NCBI RefSeq assembly: GCF_910592395.1
Contig: NC_088318.1
Location: 17,858,349 to 17,918,348 of the forward strand
Direction of reading: 5' to 3'
DNA length: 60,000 nt
Origin: Lineus longissimus
Taxonomy: Eukaryota; Nemertea; Pilidiophora; Heteronemertea; Lineidae
The position numbers and the translations under genes are program-made. The stretch's first letter is position 1. Every line of letters begins with the position of its first letter. Below are positions 11,942-23,538 of this stretch, one piece after another. Below the pieces are notes generated by a model. The model was not told the origin of the DNA. It made no database searches and worked only from the letters and a program-made list of their open reading frames with translations.

Positions 11942-14900
11942 AAGTTTCGTTTGTCGTGTGTTTTGTTTGTGTTCAATTCTTCTGCCAAGGGTTTAATTGA
12001 CAGATAGATAAAACAATAATACAAGTGGACCTCTAAGTGAGACAAAACTTAACCATGAAGATGAATGTAATGTGTGCAAGTCTTCGGCGACATTGATTCA
12101 TTTGGTGTTGATGGTCTTGTTGTGACAATGTCAACTCTATCATGGCCACCTGCTGTGTGTGGCGATGAATCATTGAATGCAATGTTTCCCCTTGACTCAG
12201 TCATCTACCTTACATCATCTATATATATATACGTCATCTACAAGTATGTCTTCTACACATTTCTACCATTGGATGTGACTTTGGCCAAAATATCCGACGA
12301 TGCTTTATCAAATATCGTATAAGACACTTTCTCGCGGCTATTCTGTTGACATGGAGAAAGCGTATTTTCAAAGCTTTGTGGTCGAAAATTTTGAAAGTTC
12401 TATTCGTTCTGCCGACAGCAAGAAAGAAATTAAATGGTGTATCCCGCGCGCTGAACTTGAAGGACCGCTCGAATATGAGAGGAGTTGGCGAAACCATAGT
12501 GCCCGAGGTCAGAGTGAAAACAACCGTATGGAATTACTAACAGATAGTATTAGATTTGGTCTTCGGCGAGGAAAATTTGAAATTGTGCCTCTGAGGCGTA
12601 AGAGACGAGCCAAGTCAGGACAGTGACACATCTTTTATCAATATAAAGAAGAAGAAAAGTAGGACTCGCTTTTGATTTATTTGATGGAGATTTCTCACTC
12701 TCGAGATATTTATCCATAAAATTTATGTACGTGTAATTGTATCCGTGTCGAATTGGTTCAATTTTACCCACATCTCTAGGAGAAATCACTCCGGCTGTAC
12801 TTCCTCGAACGACAGACTTGTTGGCAAAGCGATTCCACCTTATATAAATCTGAGTAAGACACAATCATCAAGCGAGCCACAGTGTCAAATGCCATTTTGT
12901 TGAAGACATGCCTTTTGCCAAATAGACATGAGACAAAAGGAAAATAGAGAAGATTTCCACTTCGCTGAGTTTGACCTTTCGAGGCTGCATGTGGATCAAT
13001 GCAAGCTGCGCCAGCTACGTCTTGCAATCGCACTCTCTTGCTATCTTTCTCCGGGAGGATAATGCCAAAGGCCCTAGCAGAGTATAGCAAAACTAGGTAA
13101 AAAAACTAAAGTGTTCTTTTGGTGTTCTTTTGATCGAAGTCCTCGGATAAGGCATCCTCTCCTCGAGATGTAATGAGTCATGTTCCTTCAACAGTTCTTC
13201 CTCATTTCTTGGCATTAAAAGCTAAAGAATCTTCTCTGAGAACGCATGCAAATGCAGTGTTTACCACCGGCCCTATATAGTCTGTGTCACCTATTGAAGG
13301 AATCGAACATCCGAAATCAATACTGTCGATACACTACACGGAATTATTTTGCAACCAATTTTAGCTTTAACAATTTCATTTCTATCTTGACACCAACAAC
13401 CGTACTTTAAAGTTGTCGCATTAGGACGAACTACTAGACGTATGTTTCTTGTTTTGTAATCGGTGATGGATTTAGTTTTATGTGGTCTCTCAGCGCTTTA
13501 TGTGATGAAATCGATGACAGTGGTGGATGGGGGTCGCATGTGGTTACCTAGTGGTCACCTCGTGCCTTTCGTTTCCAATATCGTTCATGTACCTCCGATA
13601 AGTCTTGGTGGGGCTGCGGCCCCCGCCCCTTTCCAAAGTTCTGGATCCGCTACTGTACCATATTCTCTAGTTTATACTAAACGTGTGAATCGAACCCATT
13701 GATAGCTGTCTCAGGCGGCAGAGAGATCGATACTGAATACTACGAGTATTAATGAAAATCGTGGCCATTTCGCGCTTGCAGCTCTGTGAGTGTGCCACGT
13801 CGTAAACGAAAGGTTAGCCGCTATTGATGGCAAGCCTATTTATGTTGCCCTGATTGAGTTGACTCTGGCTAGGCTAACGATTCGATAAGTCTCATCCATG
13901 TACACTATATATTGAGTCTTTCATGACGTGACAAGAATAGGGTGTCGTTAGGTCGGGGTTGTGATCTGGAAGGGCGGATGAATTTGTAATCTTGAGTGCG
14001 GTGAGCGGTGTGGTGAATATACCTATTTATCAGTGTATGTAGAAATTGACTGAGTCGGATTTGCGTATGACTTACGTGAACTGACTCCTGTAACCGCCGT
14101 TGATATTCTCGTTTTTGATATGACGGAGTTGGTATTGAGTGTACATGTACAAATATGCACCCTGGATGTATCAACCCTTGGGATGAAATCAAACAGCCTA
14201 GACTCAGTCAGGCGAAAGGCGTTGCCTTCACGAGCGTGCATATATCGAGAAATATCCCCACCTCCGTCGATTTCCTGTTGCTGGAAGCGAATCGTTGTAG
14301 CCCGCGGGCGATCGGGGGCTATGCAAAGACGCGTTTTCATTGGCGTGCCTGCGGGTACGGATTCTCGCTTAACTCCACGCAATATACAATCTGAATTACC
14401 AATATTCGCCGTAGGCATCGCCCCCAGGCTTCGGGCCACGCCGTATCCGCCTTGGGTTAGGGTGCAGTGGAATTAATACACTCCACTAAACACAAACCAC
14501 AAACGAATCGCTTGTGTTAATTACAACCAAGTGCAGCCTCCCCATATGGGTTTAAATCAAATATTCGTTTAAGGGTGGGTAAGGAATAATATGTGCGGTA
14601 TTGAAAGTTTGGGATACCACGAAGCGTTCTCAATTGCTTGGAGATTCGATGGCGTCATTGATAAGATCTGAACAAGATGGGCGTTGACTTTAGCCTATTT
14701 GCATTCTCGCTAGTTTGAAGAGGTTAATTCGTGCGCGAGAAATTGCAACGCCACATTGCCGTAAATGGCCATTGTGGTGAAATGGCGAACTAGAAGTGCT
14801 TGTTAGCCGTCGGCGTCGTCCATCTTCCTCGCGCACGACACGGGAACTAGGTGTACATGTACACGTATTTGATGATGCTCAGTCCCTTCTTGCAGTGGCC

Positions 14901-15068
14901 CCCATGGCCTAGGGTAGGCCATTTGATCATTAGAAGACGTTTGGGGTATCTACTTGCGCAGTGGAACAGTCGAGGTTCACAAGAAGTATGTCAAAAGTCC
15001 TTGTGCAGGATTTGGCTACAATTACCAAGCATGCGTTACTCAAGCTAGCTTCTCCTTTCTACTTGCAG
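11942..15068. other. Upstream region of the KCTD gene, no proven exon
   Basis: No exon is supported. Overlapping open frames on both strands around 12.3-12.9 kb and 14.0-14.5 kb do not resemble known proteins. The 14.2-14.5 kb and 14.70-14.84 kb parts are comparatively CpG-rich by eye, and an octamer-like tatttgcattc lies near 14696. Because the first visible KCTD coding exon is preceded by a splice acceptor, an untranslated first exon and a promoter probably lie somewhere in this region, but I cannot point to them. Confidence 0.4.
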
Positions 15069-15237
15069 CCAAAACCATGTCATCTCCAGCCCACTCTCCA
15101 GTGCCAACGACCCCGCATAACCACTACACGAAGATCTCCGGGGTGCCCTGCCCTGCCACGCCAACGAGATACACAGCGCCGGTGCACATAGATGTTGGAG
15201 GCGTCATCTACACATCTTCACTTGAAACGTTAACAAA
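15069..15237 (+). CDS. KCTD1/15: KCTD1/KCTD15-type protein, first coding exon
   Basis: The exon follows a pyrimidine-rich acceptor ending cttgcag at 15068. Translation most likely starts at ATG 15077, giving residues 1-53 plus two bases of codon 54. The first 34 residues are a Ser/Pro/Thr-rich tail, as in vertebrate KCTD15. From residue 35, [20 protein letters not shown] opens the BTB/POZ (T1-type) fold and is close to the vertebrate [20 protein letters not shown]. The donor is AA|gtaagt, and AA joins the A of the next exon to make Lys54. The open frame extends upstream of the ATG but would cross the acceptor, so that extension is not protein. A 5' untranslated exon is expected upstream. Confidence 0.92.
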
Positions 15238-16353
15238 GTAAGTTTCATCAATATCGTTTTTGCCTTTCACTCCTTTCTTTCAGCTGGGTTGGTTATCTCT
15301 TCAAGCAGGGCTTACCAATAACGTTCCTGTTCATGCATCTTCAACTCACCATGTTAGCCTAATGCAGCCTTGACCAACAAAATCTTGCACGGTCATGGAG
15401 GCTGCTTGGTTGAAATGAACATAGTACATACAACCTGCATTGCCTATACGGTGCACGGTGCCATTATCAGTTTTACACCGAGTTCAGGCAGCATGGTTAA
15501 CTGAGCAGAGCATTGTCCACGTCCCTCTGAGCCACATCACAAGTCGAAGAAATGAAATAAAATAACCGCCAGCCTTCTTTCGGCGTGCACAGATCTTTGA
15601 TTGAATTTATCTTTACCATCAAAGCCCGAGGTAAAACATCAAAAACGCCGCTGGTTTCGTTCTCTATTTGATTGGAGGCTTTTTGTGCAAGACATCAAGG
15701 TAAATATCCTCGTGGCAAACATCTGATTTATAGAATGCCTTTGTAAAATGGCCGACTATTCGGACAGCCTCGGGCATCTCCGTAAGCTATGGCGACAGCG
15801 GTTCGTGATATAGCCAGACGATAATAACGCTGTACATACACTTGAGCTGGTGGAGAAAAACTGGACGCCATCATGATTGGGTATAATTTAGAAATCTGCT
15901 GAACCAAAACTTTTATGTTCTTCAGAAACCTCGTCTTTACCTCGTCCCTCGCTGCTTATCAGTGTGATTCATCGCGCTCGTGTCTGCTATTCAGCACGTC
16001 CAATATCATAACCATCCTCATCACCAGGATTCACTGAAATGTACGACGTTTGTGACGTATTCAGTTGGTCCAATCGGGGCCCAGGAGCTATGTGTGCGCT
16101 TAGTCCATGCCCGTGTATTTTGCAGTGCTTTCAGCCATACCCCAACTGACACCAGGGGTGGACGATGCGCCGTCGGTAATTCGTTACTCACTCTGTTGAC
16201 TAACCGTAAATACGATATAACAGCGTGTGGCCCAAGAAGCCGATACGCCCGGAGGCTAAAGCCTGAGGGTTGATTGATATTAGAAGGAGACTCAAAGATC
16301 CAGTATCATTCTCTTGTTAGAAATTTTGTTCTTTTGGTATTTTCGTGTCGCTT

Positions 16354-16398
16354 GGTACCGCCACCAATGAATGATGTCATTCATTGTTTTTGGCGTAC
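16354..16398. repeat. Near-perfect short palindrome
   Basis: The core at 16365-16386, caatgaatgatgtcattcat tg, has 10-bp perfectly complementary arms around a 2-bp centre. The symmetry extends outward with gaps: gtaccgcca on the left against tggcgtac on the right. It may be the end-to-end remains of a tiny MITE or a hairpin-forming element. Confidence 0.75.
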
Positions 16399-17289
16399 AC
16401 GGAGTGATACTTGTATTCTCTTTCGAGGTTAGCACTCAGCAGGAAGACAACTGTATGGCCTACAAATCTTTCGGAAAGGTAATCTTGGTCGAAGAGATAC
16501 TTGGGGCACTTCTGATCTAAAGCAGCAGTGGTGCTGTGTATCATCTGTCTTTACAGTTTAGGCGAACTACCTCGGTGCTAGTCATCTCCGAACTCTCGCC
16601 ATCTTTTTGAAGGAGTAGAGATATTCCCATCGATTACTGTACTGTGATAACTCACAAAACAAGTGAGTGCATTGAATCATAAGAATTCTCTGCCAGGTCG
16701 AAATGATGGAACTCTCTCTTTTTGGCGGCCCACAAGCTAGAAACTATACCACCGCCTCAGGGGGCAATAAGTCAACTCTTGTGAGTTGATGGTGAGGATC
16801 ACGACAGCGGAAAGATTCTAACGCAACTGGTCGTTTTCTGTATGGGCTGACTGGTCCGGCCGGCTCGGTGACGCCAGGGCTTGGGCGGCGCCCGAGGCTC
16901 ATAAGACGCAGATAACAGCATACGCTCGGTGCGTTTACCGGCCTGTGGTTAGCGGCCCTGTATCATATCGGCAATCAGAGGGAAAACTTGATATTGTCAC
17001 CGTATCGGCGGATACTGATTATTATTTTAATGAGAAAAGAGTAGTTTCACCTGAGGGTTTGTAATTATATCTCGTTTCTTAAGGGAGGCTCTTTTTAGAG
17101 TCTATCTGATCTCATCAATTCTCTCGGGCTATCAGACTCACTGGCATTTGATTCGCCTACTTCTCTCAAACCTAAAGGCCCACGACTGCCTTTTCAACAT
17201 CCGAGTTTACAATTTGAATTGAAGAAGCGAAAACATACAGGGATATGAACAAAAGATGCTGTAGTGTATGGTGCTTGAGTAACTTTATA

Positions 17290-17531
17290 CTTACTCTAAG
17301 CCCTGTTTTAGCCTGAAACCGTTCAGTAGACCCCCGCCAGATGAGCTGCTCAATACGCGCTACAACCCGACCATTTTGGACCACTTCTCATTTATTCACC
17401 TTGGCGGAAGTGGTCTGTTCGGGCAAAGAGGAGACCTGTCCAATGGCTGTTGCCGACCATAGATTCGAACCAGGGACCTCGTGACTGATGGCCTACCGAC
17501 CCGAGTGAGGCACTAGACTACAACGACTCCT
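17290..17531 (-). mobile_element. tRNA-derived SINE (head and part of body)
   Basis: On the minus strand the head contains tagtctagtgcctcactcgg, an A-box-like segment, and about 35 bases later ggttcgaatc, a canonical B box. Both are the RNA polymerase III internal promoter elements. The ends do not pair into an acceptor stem, so this is not an intact tRNA gene. Sequence beyond the B box, towards 17290, is unlike a tRNA and probably is the SINE body; its exact 3' end is uncertain. It lies antisense in the KCTD intron. Confidence 0.7.
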
Positions 17532-20500
17532 AGTACCTTTGCGTGATAGTCAAACTTGCCCCGGGGTTACGGATGAGATAGCTTGACCCGGTTTTCCTTG
17601 CTTCACAAGAGATAATGATGAAAAATGGAGAGATTTCAAAAAAACGAACTGGTACCGCGGAATGAAACATGCTATGCGTTTTTCAGAGTTTTGGTTTTAA
17701 GTTTTCGACTGATATCCATCAACCAAGAATAGATTTCTCACTGAGGCTAGCCTTTTTTTACATTACCCGTATACAGTGTATCTGTTTCTTTAATTTTGTA
17801 AGGGATGCTGAATACAACCCCGGGGCGTTTCACTTCCTATGGGTCTTTTTCATGACTAGAATTAAGGCTTGGCTTCTCTGGCCTTTAAAAATCGCCGAAA
17901 GATATCTATCGCTTCGCAGTCTGTATTGGATTTAGATGTGACTTCAATGCCTTCAGGTTTATCAATCACGTCTATCGCATCACTTTCATCAAAATTCTCC
18001 AACGCTTTCACAAAAATTCCCGAATGGCGTTCAAAGCTGTGAATAATGACATTTCTGAATTTAGATTTTCCCCAAAGGCATAATCGAAAGGTTGGTCAGG
18101 ACATGCTAACCTGTTATTCCTATCAGCCATTTCAAACACTTCAGAGAACGAAAGCTTGAGCACATGGGCTGGTGGCATGCTGTCGCCTGTGGCGACTTCT
18201 CCCAAGAGCTATACTTCACAAACCTTGCGGGATCACCCTAATCGCCTCCAGCTTCCATAAACTGCATTTAAATCGATCTCCTTCGAGCCCGATTAAGGTA
18301 GTCGAGTGACAATGTGACGGGGGTATCGTTCTAACCGCTGATACCCGCAAGCAGATGCTCAAACCATGATACAGAAGATATCGTCAGCGTGTCTGACCCT
18401 GGCCTGACCCTCGCAAATTTGCCCATTTCCTGGTCATTCCAGTGGGCATTATGAAGCGAAGTTGAATAAAACATTAATGAAAAAGTGAAATACAGCCGCA
18501 GGGTGCGCGGAGCAGTACGGCTGGTTACTAGTGGTTCAAGAGGAAGACTTGATTGTGGATTTAAATCAACTAGATTATGAATTGTACAGTAATCGTCACC
18601 TGTCACGAGAAAGAGGTAAATTATCCATAAATATGATATAAGTGGGCAAGGGTCGGTTCGTGGTTAAATTCCCACGACATTGCGTGTGAGATTTTGAACT
18701 TACATTCGTAACAATCCAGGCCAGAGGTAATTGGGAACGGTTTGAAAATGTTCATCGTTCTTAAAATATGTCTTTTAACACATCTACTAAATGTTTATCA
18801 TTCATTTTTGTAAACGCAGTTCTTTAAAATGATGAACTGATTTGATGCAGACTCAAAATTATGTGAGGAGAATGGTCTTGCAGGCAGCCACTGGTGGTGT
18901 GACCGTGTGTTATTACTTTTTTACCGTATGGCTTGTTCCCATTGCCCGGTCGCGCGGCCTGGCCCACCCACCCTACTGCCAACGGGGTCGTAAAAACTCG
19001 CCTCGTACAGCAATGGGAAATGGTAAATTTCTTTCCATCTGCTCATTTAACGGAGTTTTCGGGTCAGATTACCTCATTTCAGACCAACCCATCCTCTTGA
19101 CCATTGTGCCTTTTTCTGTGGACAAAAAACCGAACTGCTGCGGCTGTTTCTAAGAGAAAATATCTCGAGGCTATCGGTATTATCAATCCTGTTCTTTTGC
19201 CAATACAGCCTGATAAAAGGATCGAAGCATATTGGATAATTACCAGGGCAAAATAATGAGTACACCTTACGCTGTTGTATGGCGATCGCCCGAACAGTTG
19301 AGAAACTAGCTCTCGGCTGCTTGGTATATAGTTGTTATTTTGGACTAAGGTTCTTGAAATATGTCCATTTTAGCCAAAGGCTGTTTAGCAATTCCCCGTA
19401 ATTAGTTCATTTACCAAACCCCAGAGAACAAAATCTCTCATGCTGTCCCCAGGACATGGATCTTGCCACGTAAACGATACTAGACCATACTAGTAACAGT
19501 ATATCCGGGGATGGTCTGGGGCGAGCGAAAATAAATACAAATTAGGCTTATACATAATACCTTGTGCATTATTCATTCTAAACCTGATGCGCTGTAGGCC
19601 ATTGCCTCTTTCCATTCTGCTTGATTCGCTCAGTCGGCCAGCCGAGGCAAATTACCATGACCGAACCTCACCAGTGACTCCTGGTGATAGCACGACGAAC
19701 CAATTTCGCGGGTGTCAGCAAGGGATCTGCCTTTGAACATCGCTCCAAGTTGTTGACACAGATGCTGTATCTGATGACGCCAGAGTGAAGTAAATCATTA
19801 AGGACAGAAGTGTTTACAAAGCCAGAACAGAAAGCAGCGGAAGTGCCATTGCGTTTCGTTGCCCTTGCCTGTTAAGGCTAAGCGACCCCAGTCAAAACTG
19901 TTTCGCGGGGGTCGATGGTATCAATATAGGCCTGATAACTCTTTGATAAGACAGTAGAACGATTGTGATTTAGGCCGAGATGCGAGAGACAATAGACCGT
20001 TTACTTGACTAGGCCGCGATAGGGACCCCCGGATTCGTCGTAGAATCGGTAGTCTTCCTTCCCAGCATACAACAGTGTGGATACCACACCTCGGAAAGCT
20101 TCATCGAGAGGCTGTTCCTCTGGCCGAGTGTCCGAATACCACTTCCCTAGCGAGCCCCGAACAACGACAAAGGCAACGTGTTTGTGCAGACTACAAACAC
20201 CTGACGGCCATTTTTCATATTTTGATAACGATTTTGGCCATTTTCACGACCAAATAACTAGCCTGCGGTCTATATTATTCGTGATTATTCCAAACCAACC
20301 TTCCATATCTGCGAAGACGAATTGCTCAGGCCAGATCAAGCCAACTTAATAACATACATCGCCCGAGGCGAATATCTTATATAATTACTGCACTGTGAGG
20401 CGAGATCTCATTTCTGGAGTACCCCGGCCTAAGTATATCAGTGCCCTCGGGATCATGGTGACGCGCACTTTCACCTAAAATCTAATATCAAAGGACACTC

Positions 20501-20873
20501 GTTTAGTGAAAGGAAAGATAAGAGAAAATGCTCTTCTGCTCCTTTTAAAACCAAAGAAGAAAACCTTGCGGCCAGTTTTTTCCAGTCGAACTCATTTGCA
20601 TGGTCCTATGTGTGACTATTTGAACTGTACAATCCGGGTTGGTTAAAATGGTGGTCGAGCGGACGCTTAATTATTGAGTCGAAACTCAAATTGTCACATG
20701 GTCGCAGGTGAGCCATCTTGACAATATCAGGTCATTTCACTCGATACACACTTACTCCCTCGGGAGAAGTCGTGTTGTAGGCCCCGTTTGCAAGAGGTGC
20801 AGGTGATCGAGCTTACCCTGGTCACCACCTCTAACATCATCTTGAAATCGCTCCGGGTCAAAAGTTTCCTTTA

Positions 20874-21087
20874 GGCCGGAGTTATATAGGGCTCATGTTG
20901 TCACTTGTCATGATTCACTTGTCACGAGTCAACTCAGTGAATTAGGCGTACATGAATGTGAAAAGTGACCTCGTGAATCGTATGTAGCCCGCTCTTCGGA
21001 AATGACTTGTTCGTTCTTCATGTCACGCATGAAAAGTGAACGGTGACACGTTACATGTGAAAACGTGAACTCTATATAATCTTGGCC
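20874..21087 (-). mobile_element. Palindromic MITE, family 1, copy 3
   Basis: This is the inverted orientation of copies 1 and 2. The left end ggccggagttatataggg and the right end, whose reverse complement is ggccaagattatatagagtt, form imperfect termini about 33 bp long. It keeps the internal blocks for gaatcgtatgtagcccgctc and cgttacatgtgaaaacgtg. It sits within the KCTD intron and appears to be the most complete copy. Confidence 0.85.
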
Positions 21088-22883
21088 TTACGGGAGTATG
21101 TTACGAGTGCTTCAAAACTCTAGGCGGCGATTCATAGTATCGCCGATTGCCTGCGAGTGTTTCCGAATGCCTGCGATCTCTCGAATATGATGTAAGTCGC
21201 CATCTTTCGGGATGTTGCCATACACAACCAATTTCTTCAAGTGTTGCGGAAGACATCAATTTTTGGAATTGTCGACGAGAACCACTGATGACTTCAGATT
21301 ATATCCGACCATATGTACCTCCAATCGCTCGGTAGTGTTGTCAAGATGGTCCGACTCCTTGGGAAGGTTGCCGAGTAGGCCTACCTCCGGTTCTTCGTGT
21401 GTTCTTCTCCGTAACATTTCTTTCCGGCTTCATCCAACGAAACCCACCGCACATGTACGTCATCGCTTACGCCCTGCTCTGTCTGAATGTACAGCGGAAT
21501 CTCATCCACTTGTTTTGACACCAACTCGAGGCTAGAACGCCTCCTGCTATTTTACGAATGACATGCGATTTCGCTTGGTCTCAAAGCACGTGTAAAGCAA
21601 TCAGGCAGCGACTAACTCTCTTTGAACATTATTCCCCGCCCAGTGCCTCCCTGCCGGCCCTGCATTCCCGATACACTCGCTTCTTGAAATTAAATAATTT
21701 CTCCGATGTATGAGCGTAAAATTGTTTTGGGCTATAATTTTCTACCCTTTGAAGAATTCGCCTCAGCGTAGATCAGTTTACCTCCTTTGATCTAAGGCCG
21801 CCGGCGCTCATCAGAATTTTGCATAATTAAGTAAAACTAGCAAGGAACAAAGAACGTCTTAGACAAAACAACGTTTTCTTGGAATAAACTGTGGCGTGTC
21901 CCGCGGACATACTGCCTTCGTATCAAGTGCAGCCTCTGATGTTCTACCATGTTGGCCCTACGAAATGGGATGAACAATGACAAGAGAAGTATAGCGAGTA
22001 AGCCCTCTGTAAGAAATTATACCCCTCGGCCGCGGCAGAGCACAAATAGGAATTTCGTGTCCGGGGGCTGGATCAATTACCATTAAAACCTACCCGCTTC
22101 TCTGACTCGCCGAGCGCACTCACATGGGGCCAAGAATAACACTACACGACTAGCGGGTCTTCGCCGAAAATTCTTTACCGTTTACCCAGGCGGTAAACAT
22201 AACCCAAAAGGGGCCCGAAAAAAATCATTTTGGTGCGCACAATACAAAATCTGAAATGGATCAAGTTGCATTGTTTGGTGAAATTTTATAGCATGGTGAA
22301 TGTGTGTTGAGGAGCTGCGATTGGTGAAGAAATAATCAGTTTAAACCAATACTCCATTGGGAGGTGATTGACCTCTCTTTTAGTACCCAAAATGATGGAT
22401 GAGTAAAAAATAAGGAACTTTGTATTTTGCGTTTCGCGACTGCTAACTTGGCCGATCAGCTAGAGTCAGAGTGGAAGTCGAAAGACTACCTGTTGTCCTC
22501 ATCTGCTATTGTTGTCTTCACCATATCATCATTGAAGGAACGTGTCGTGTATCCGCAAGATTAACAGGAGAGTAAAAAAAGCATCTCCTTTAAACCTATT
22601 CGTACAAGAAGGAGTTGGGTTGTACCGTTACCATGGCTACCCATAACATAAGAGTGAAACACTCCTTAACGTTGCGGTTCATTTATAAAAGACGAAGTTT
22701 TTGCTGTGTTAATTCCTCTCTGGGTTCTTTTTGAATAGTTATAAAACAAAGAAACGCTGAAACGAAGCAGTAACTAAGAAACGTATTTTAAACCTTTTGT
22801 CCGTATCGTTGCGTTACTTGTCGGAGGGAGTAAAATTATAGGTTTTTATCATTGCGACTCAAAGTCTTTTCCTATCGTTTCAG

Positions 22884-23538
22884 ATTCCCAGACTCCCGCC
22901 TCGGCAGGATGTTCAATGGCAGCATTCCAATCGTTCTGGACAGTCTCAAGCAACACTATTTCATAGACCGTGACGGGAAAATGTTCAGATACATACTGAA
23001 TTATCTGCGTTCTTCAAGACTACTCCTGCCTGACACATTCAATGAGTTTGAGGCCTTGTACGACGAGGCCAAATACTACGACCTAGCTGGTCTGGTAAGG
23101 GAGATAGAGATAACGCGTGACCAAAGGAGAGCTTACAAGATGGTGAAAGCGGGCAGTCCCGTTCATCACCCCGTCACCGGAAATAATGGAACTACGATAA
23201 AAGTAGAACCTAATTCGGAAGAACATTGTGAGTGCGTTGCCGTTCACGTAAGCCCTGATCTGGGCGAAAGAATATGTCTTACTGCAGATCGTGCGCTAGT
23301 TGAGGAGGTATTCCCAGAGCTAAACGCAGCACTGATGGACTCGCGATGTTCCGGATTCAACATGGACAATCGCTACGTCATCAGATTTCCGGTGAATGGC
23401 TACTGTAAACTCAATTCACTGCAGGTTTTGCAAAGACTAATGTGCCAAGGATTCCAGCTCGTCGGAGCTGTAGGGGGTGGTGTGGAAGGGCAGCAGTTCA
23501 GTGAATATATCTTGTGCAAGAAGATTCGAATACGGTAA
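22884..23538 (+). CDS. KCTD1/15: KCTD1/KCTD15-type protein, final coding exon
   Basis: Encodes residues 54-271 plus stop; the whole protein is 271 residues, close to vertebrate KCTD1/15. The BTB domain finishes with FPDSRLGRMFNG, then IVLDSLKQHYFIDRDG, FRYILNYLRS and EAKYYDL, all near-identical to the vertebrate family. A linker (about 141-172) carries IKVEP at 159-163, a SUMO consensus (hydrophobic-K-x-E). The C-terminal domain follows with SPDLGERI, EEVFPE, VIRFPVNGYCKLNS and QFSEYILCKK. Family members form pentamers and repress AP-2 transcription factors in neural crest and skin; that role is known for vertebrates and inferred here. The usual C-terminal RIKQEP tail is absent in this reading. 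The frame upstream of 22884 is intron. Confidence 0.94.

Larger units (their letters stand above)
15238..22883 (+). other. Intron of the KCTD1/15 gene (7.6 kb)
   Basis: It is bounded by donor gtaagt at 15238 and acceptor ctatcgtttcag ending at 22883. It contains an inverted repeat at 16354-16398, a tRNA-derived SINE at about 17290-17531 and a family-1 MITE at 20874-21087. No other exon is supported. A large first-BTB intron in a developmental regulator is a plausible place for enhancers, but I see no sequence proof. Confidence 0.8.

Noticed and set aside
12234-12864. Overlapping frames of 80-108 codons on both strands
   Set aside because: Both strands are open over the same bases and none resembles a known protein; no exon structure joins them.
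14023-14476. Overlapping frames of 79-138 codons near the KCTD 5' region
   Set aside because: Open on both strands because the sequence is GC-richer here; no domain or homologue. It may be promoter-proximal DNA instead.
14954-15076. Upstream extension of the first KCTD coding exon
   Set aside because: It starts at a TTG, has no family similarity, and a good splice acceptor at 15068 separates it from the exon.
17462-17531. Functional tRNA gene
   Set aside because: A- and B-box-like elements are present but the ends cannot pair into an acceptor stem, so it is better read as a SINE head.
22852-22883. MRLKVFSYRFR as start of the KCTD second exon
   Set aside because: These codons lie in the intron before the acceptor; splicing to the 15237 donor restores the conserved LTKFPDSR.
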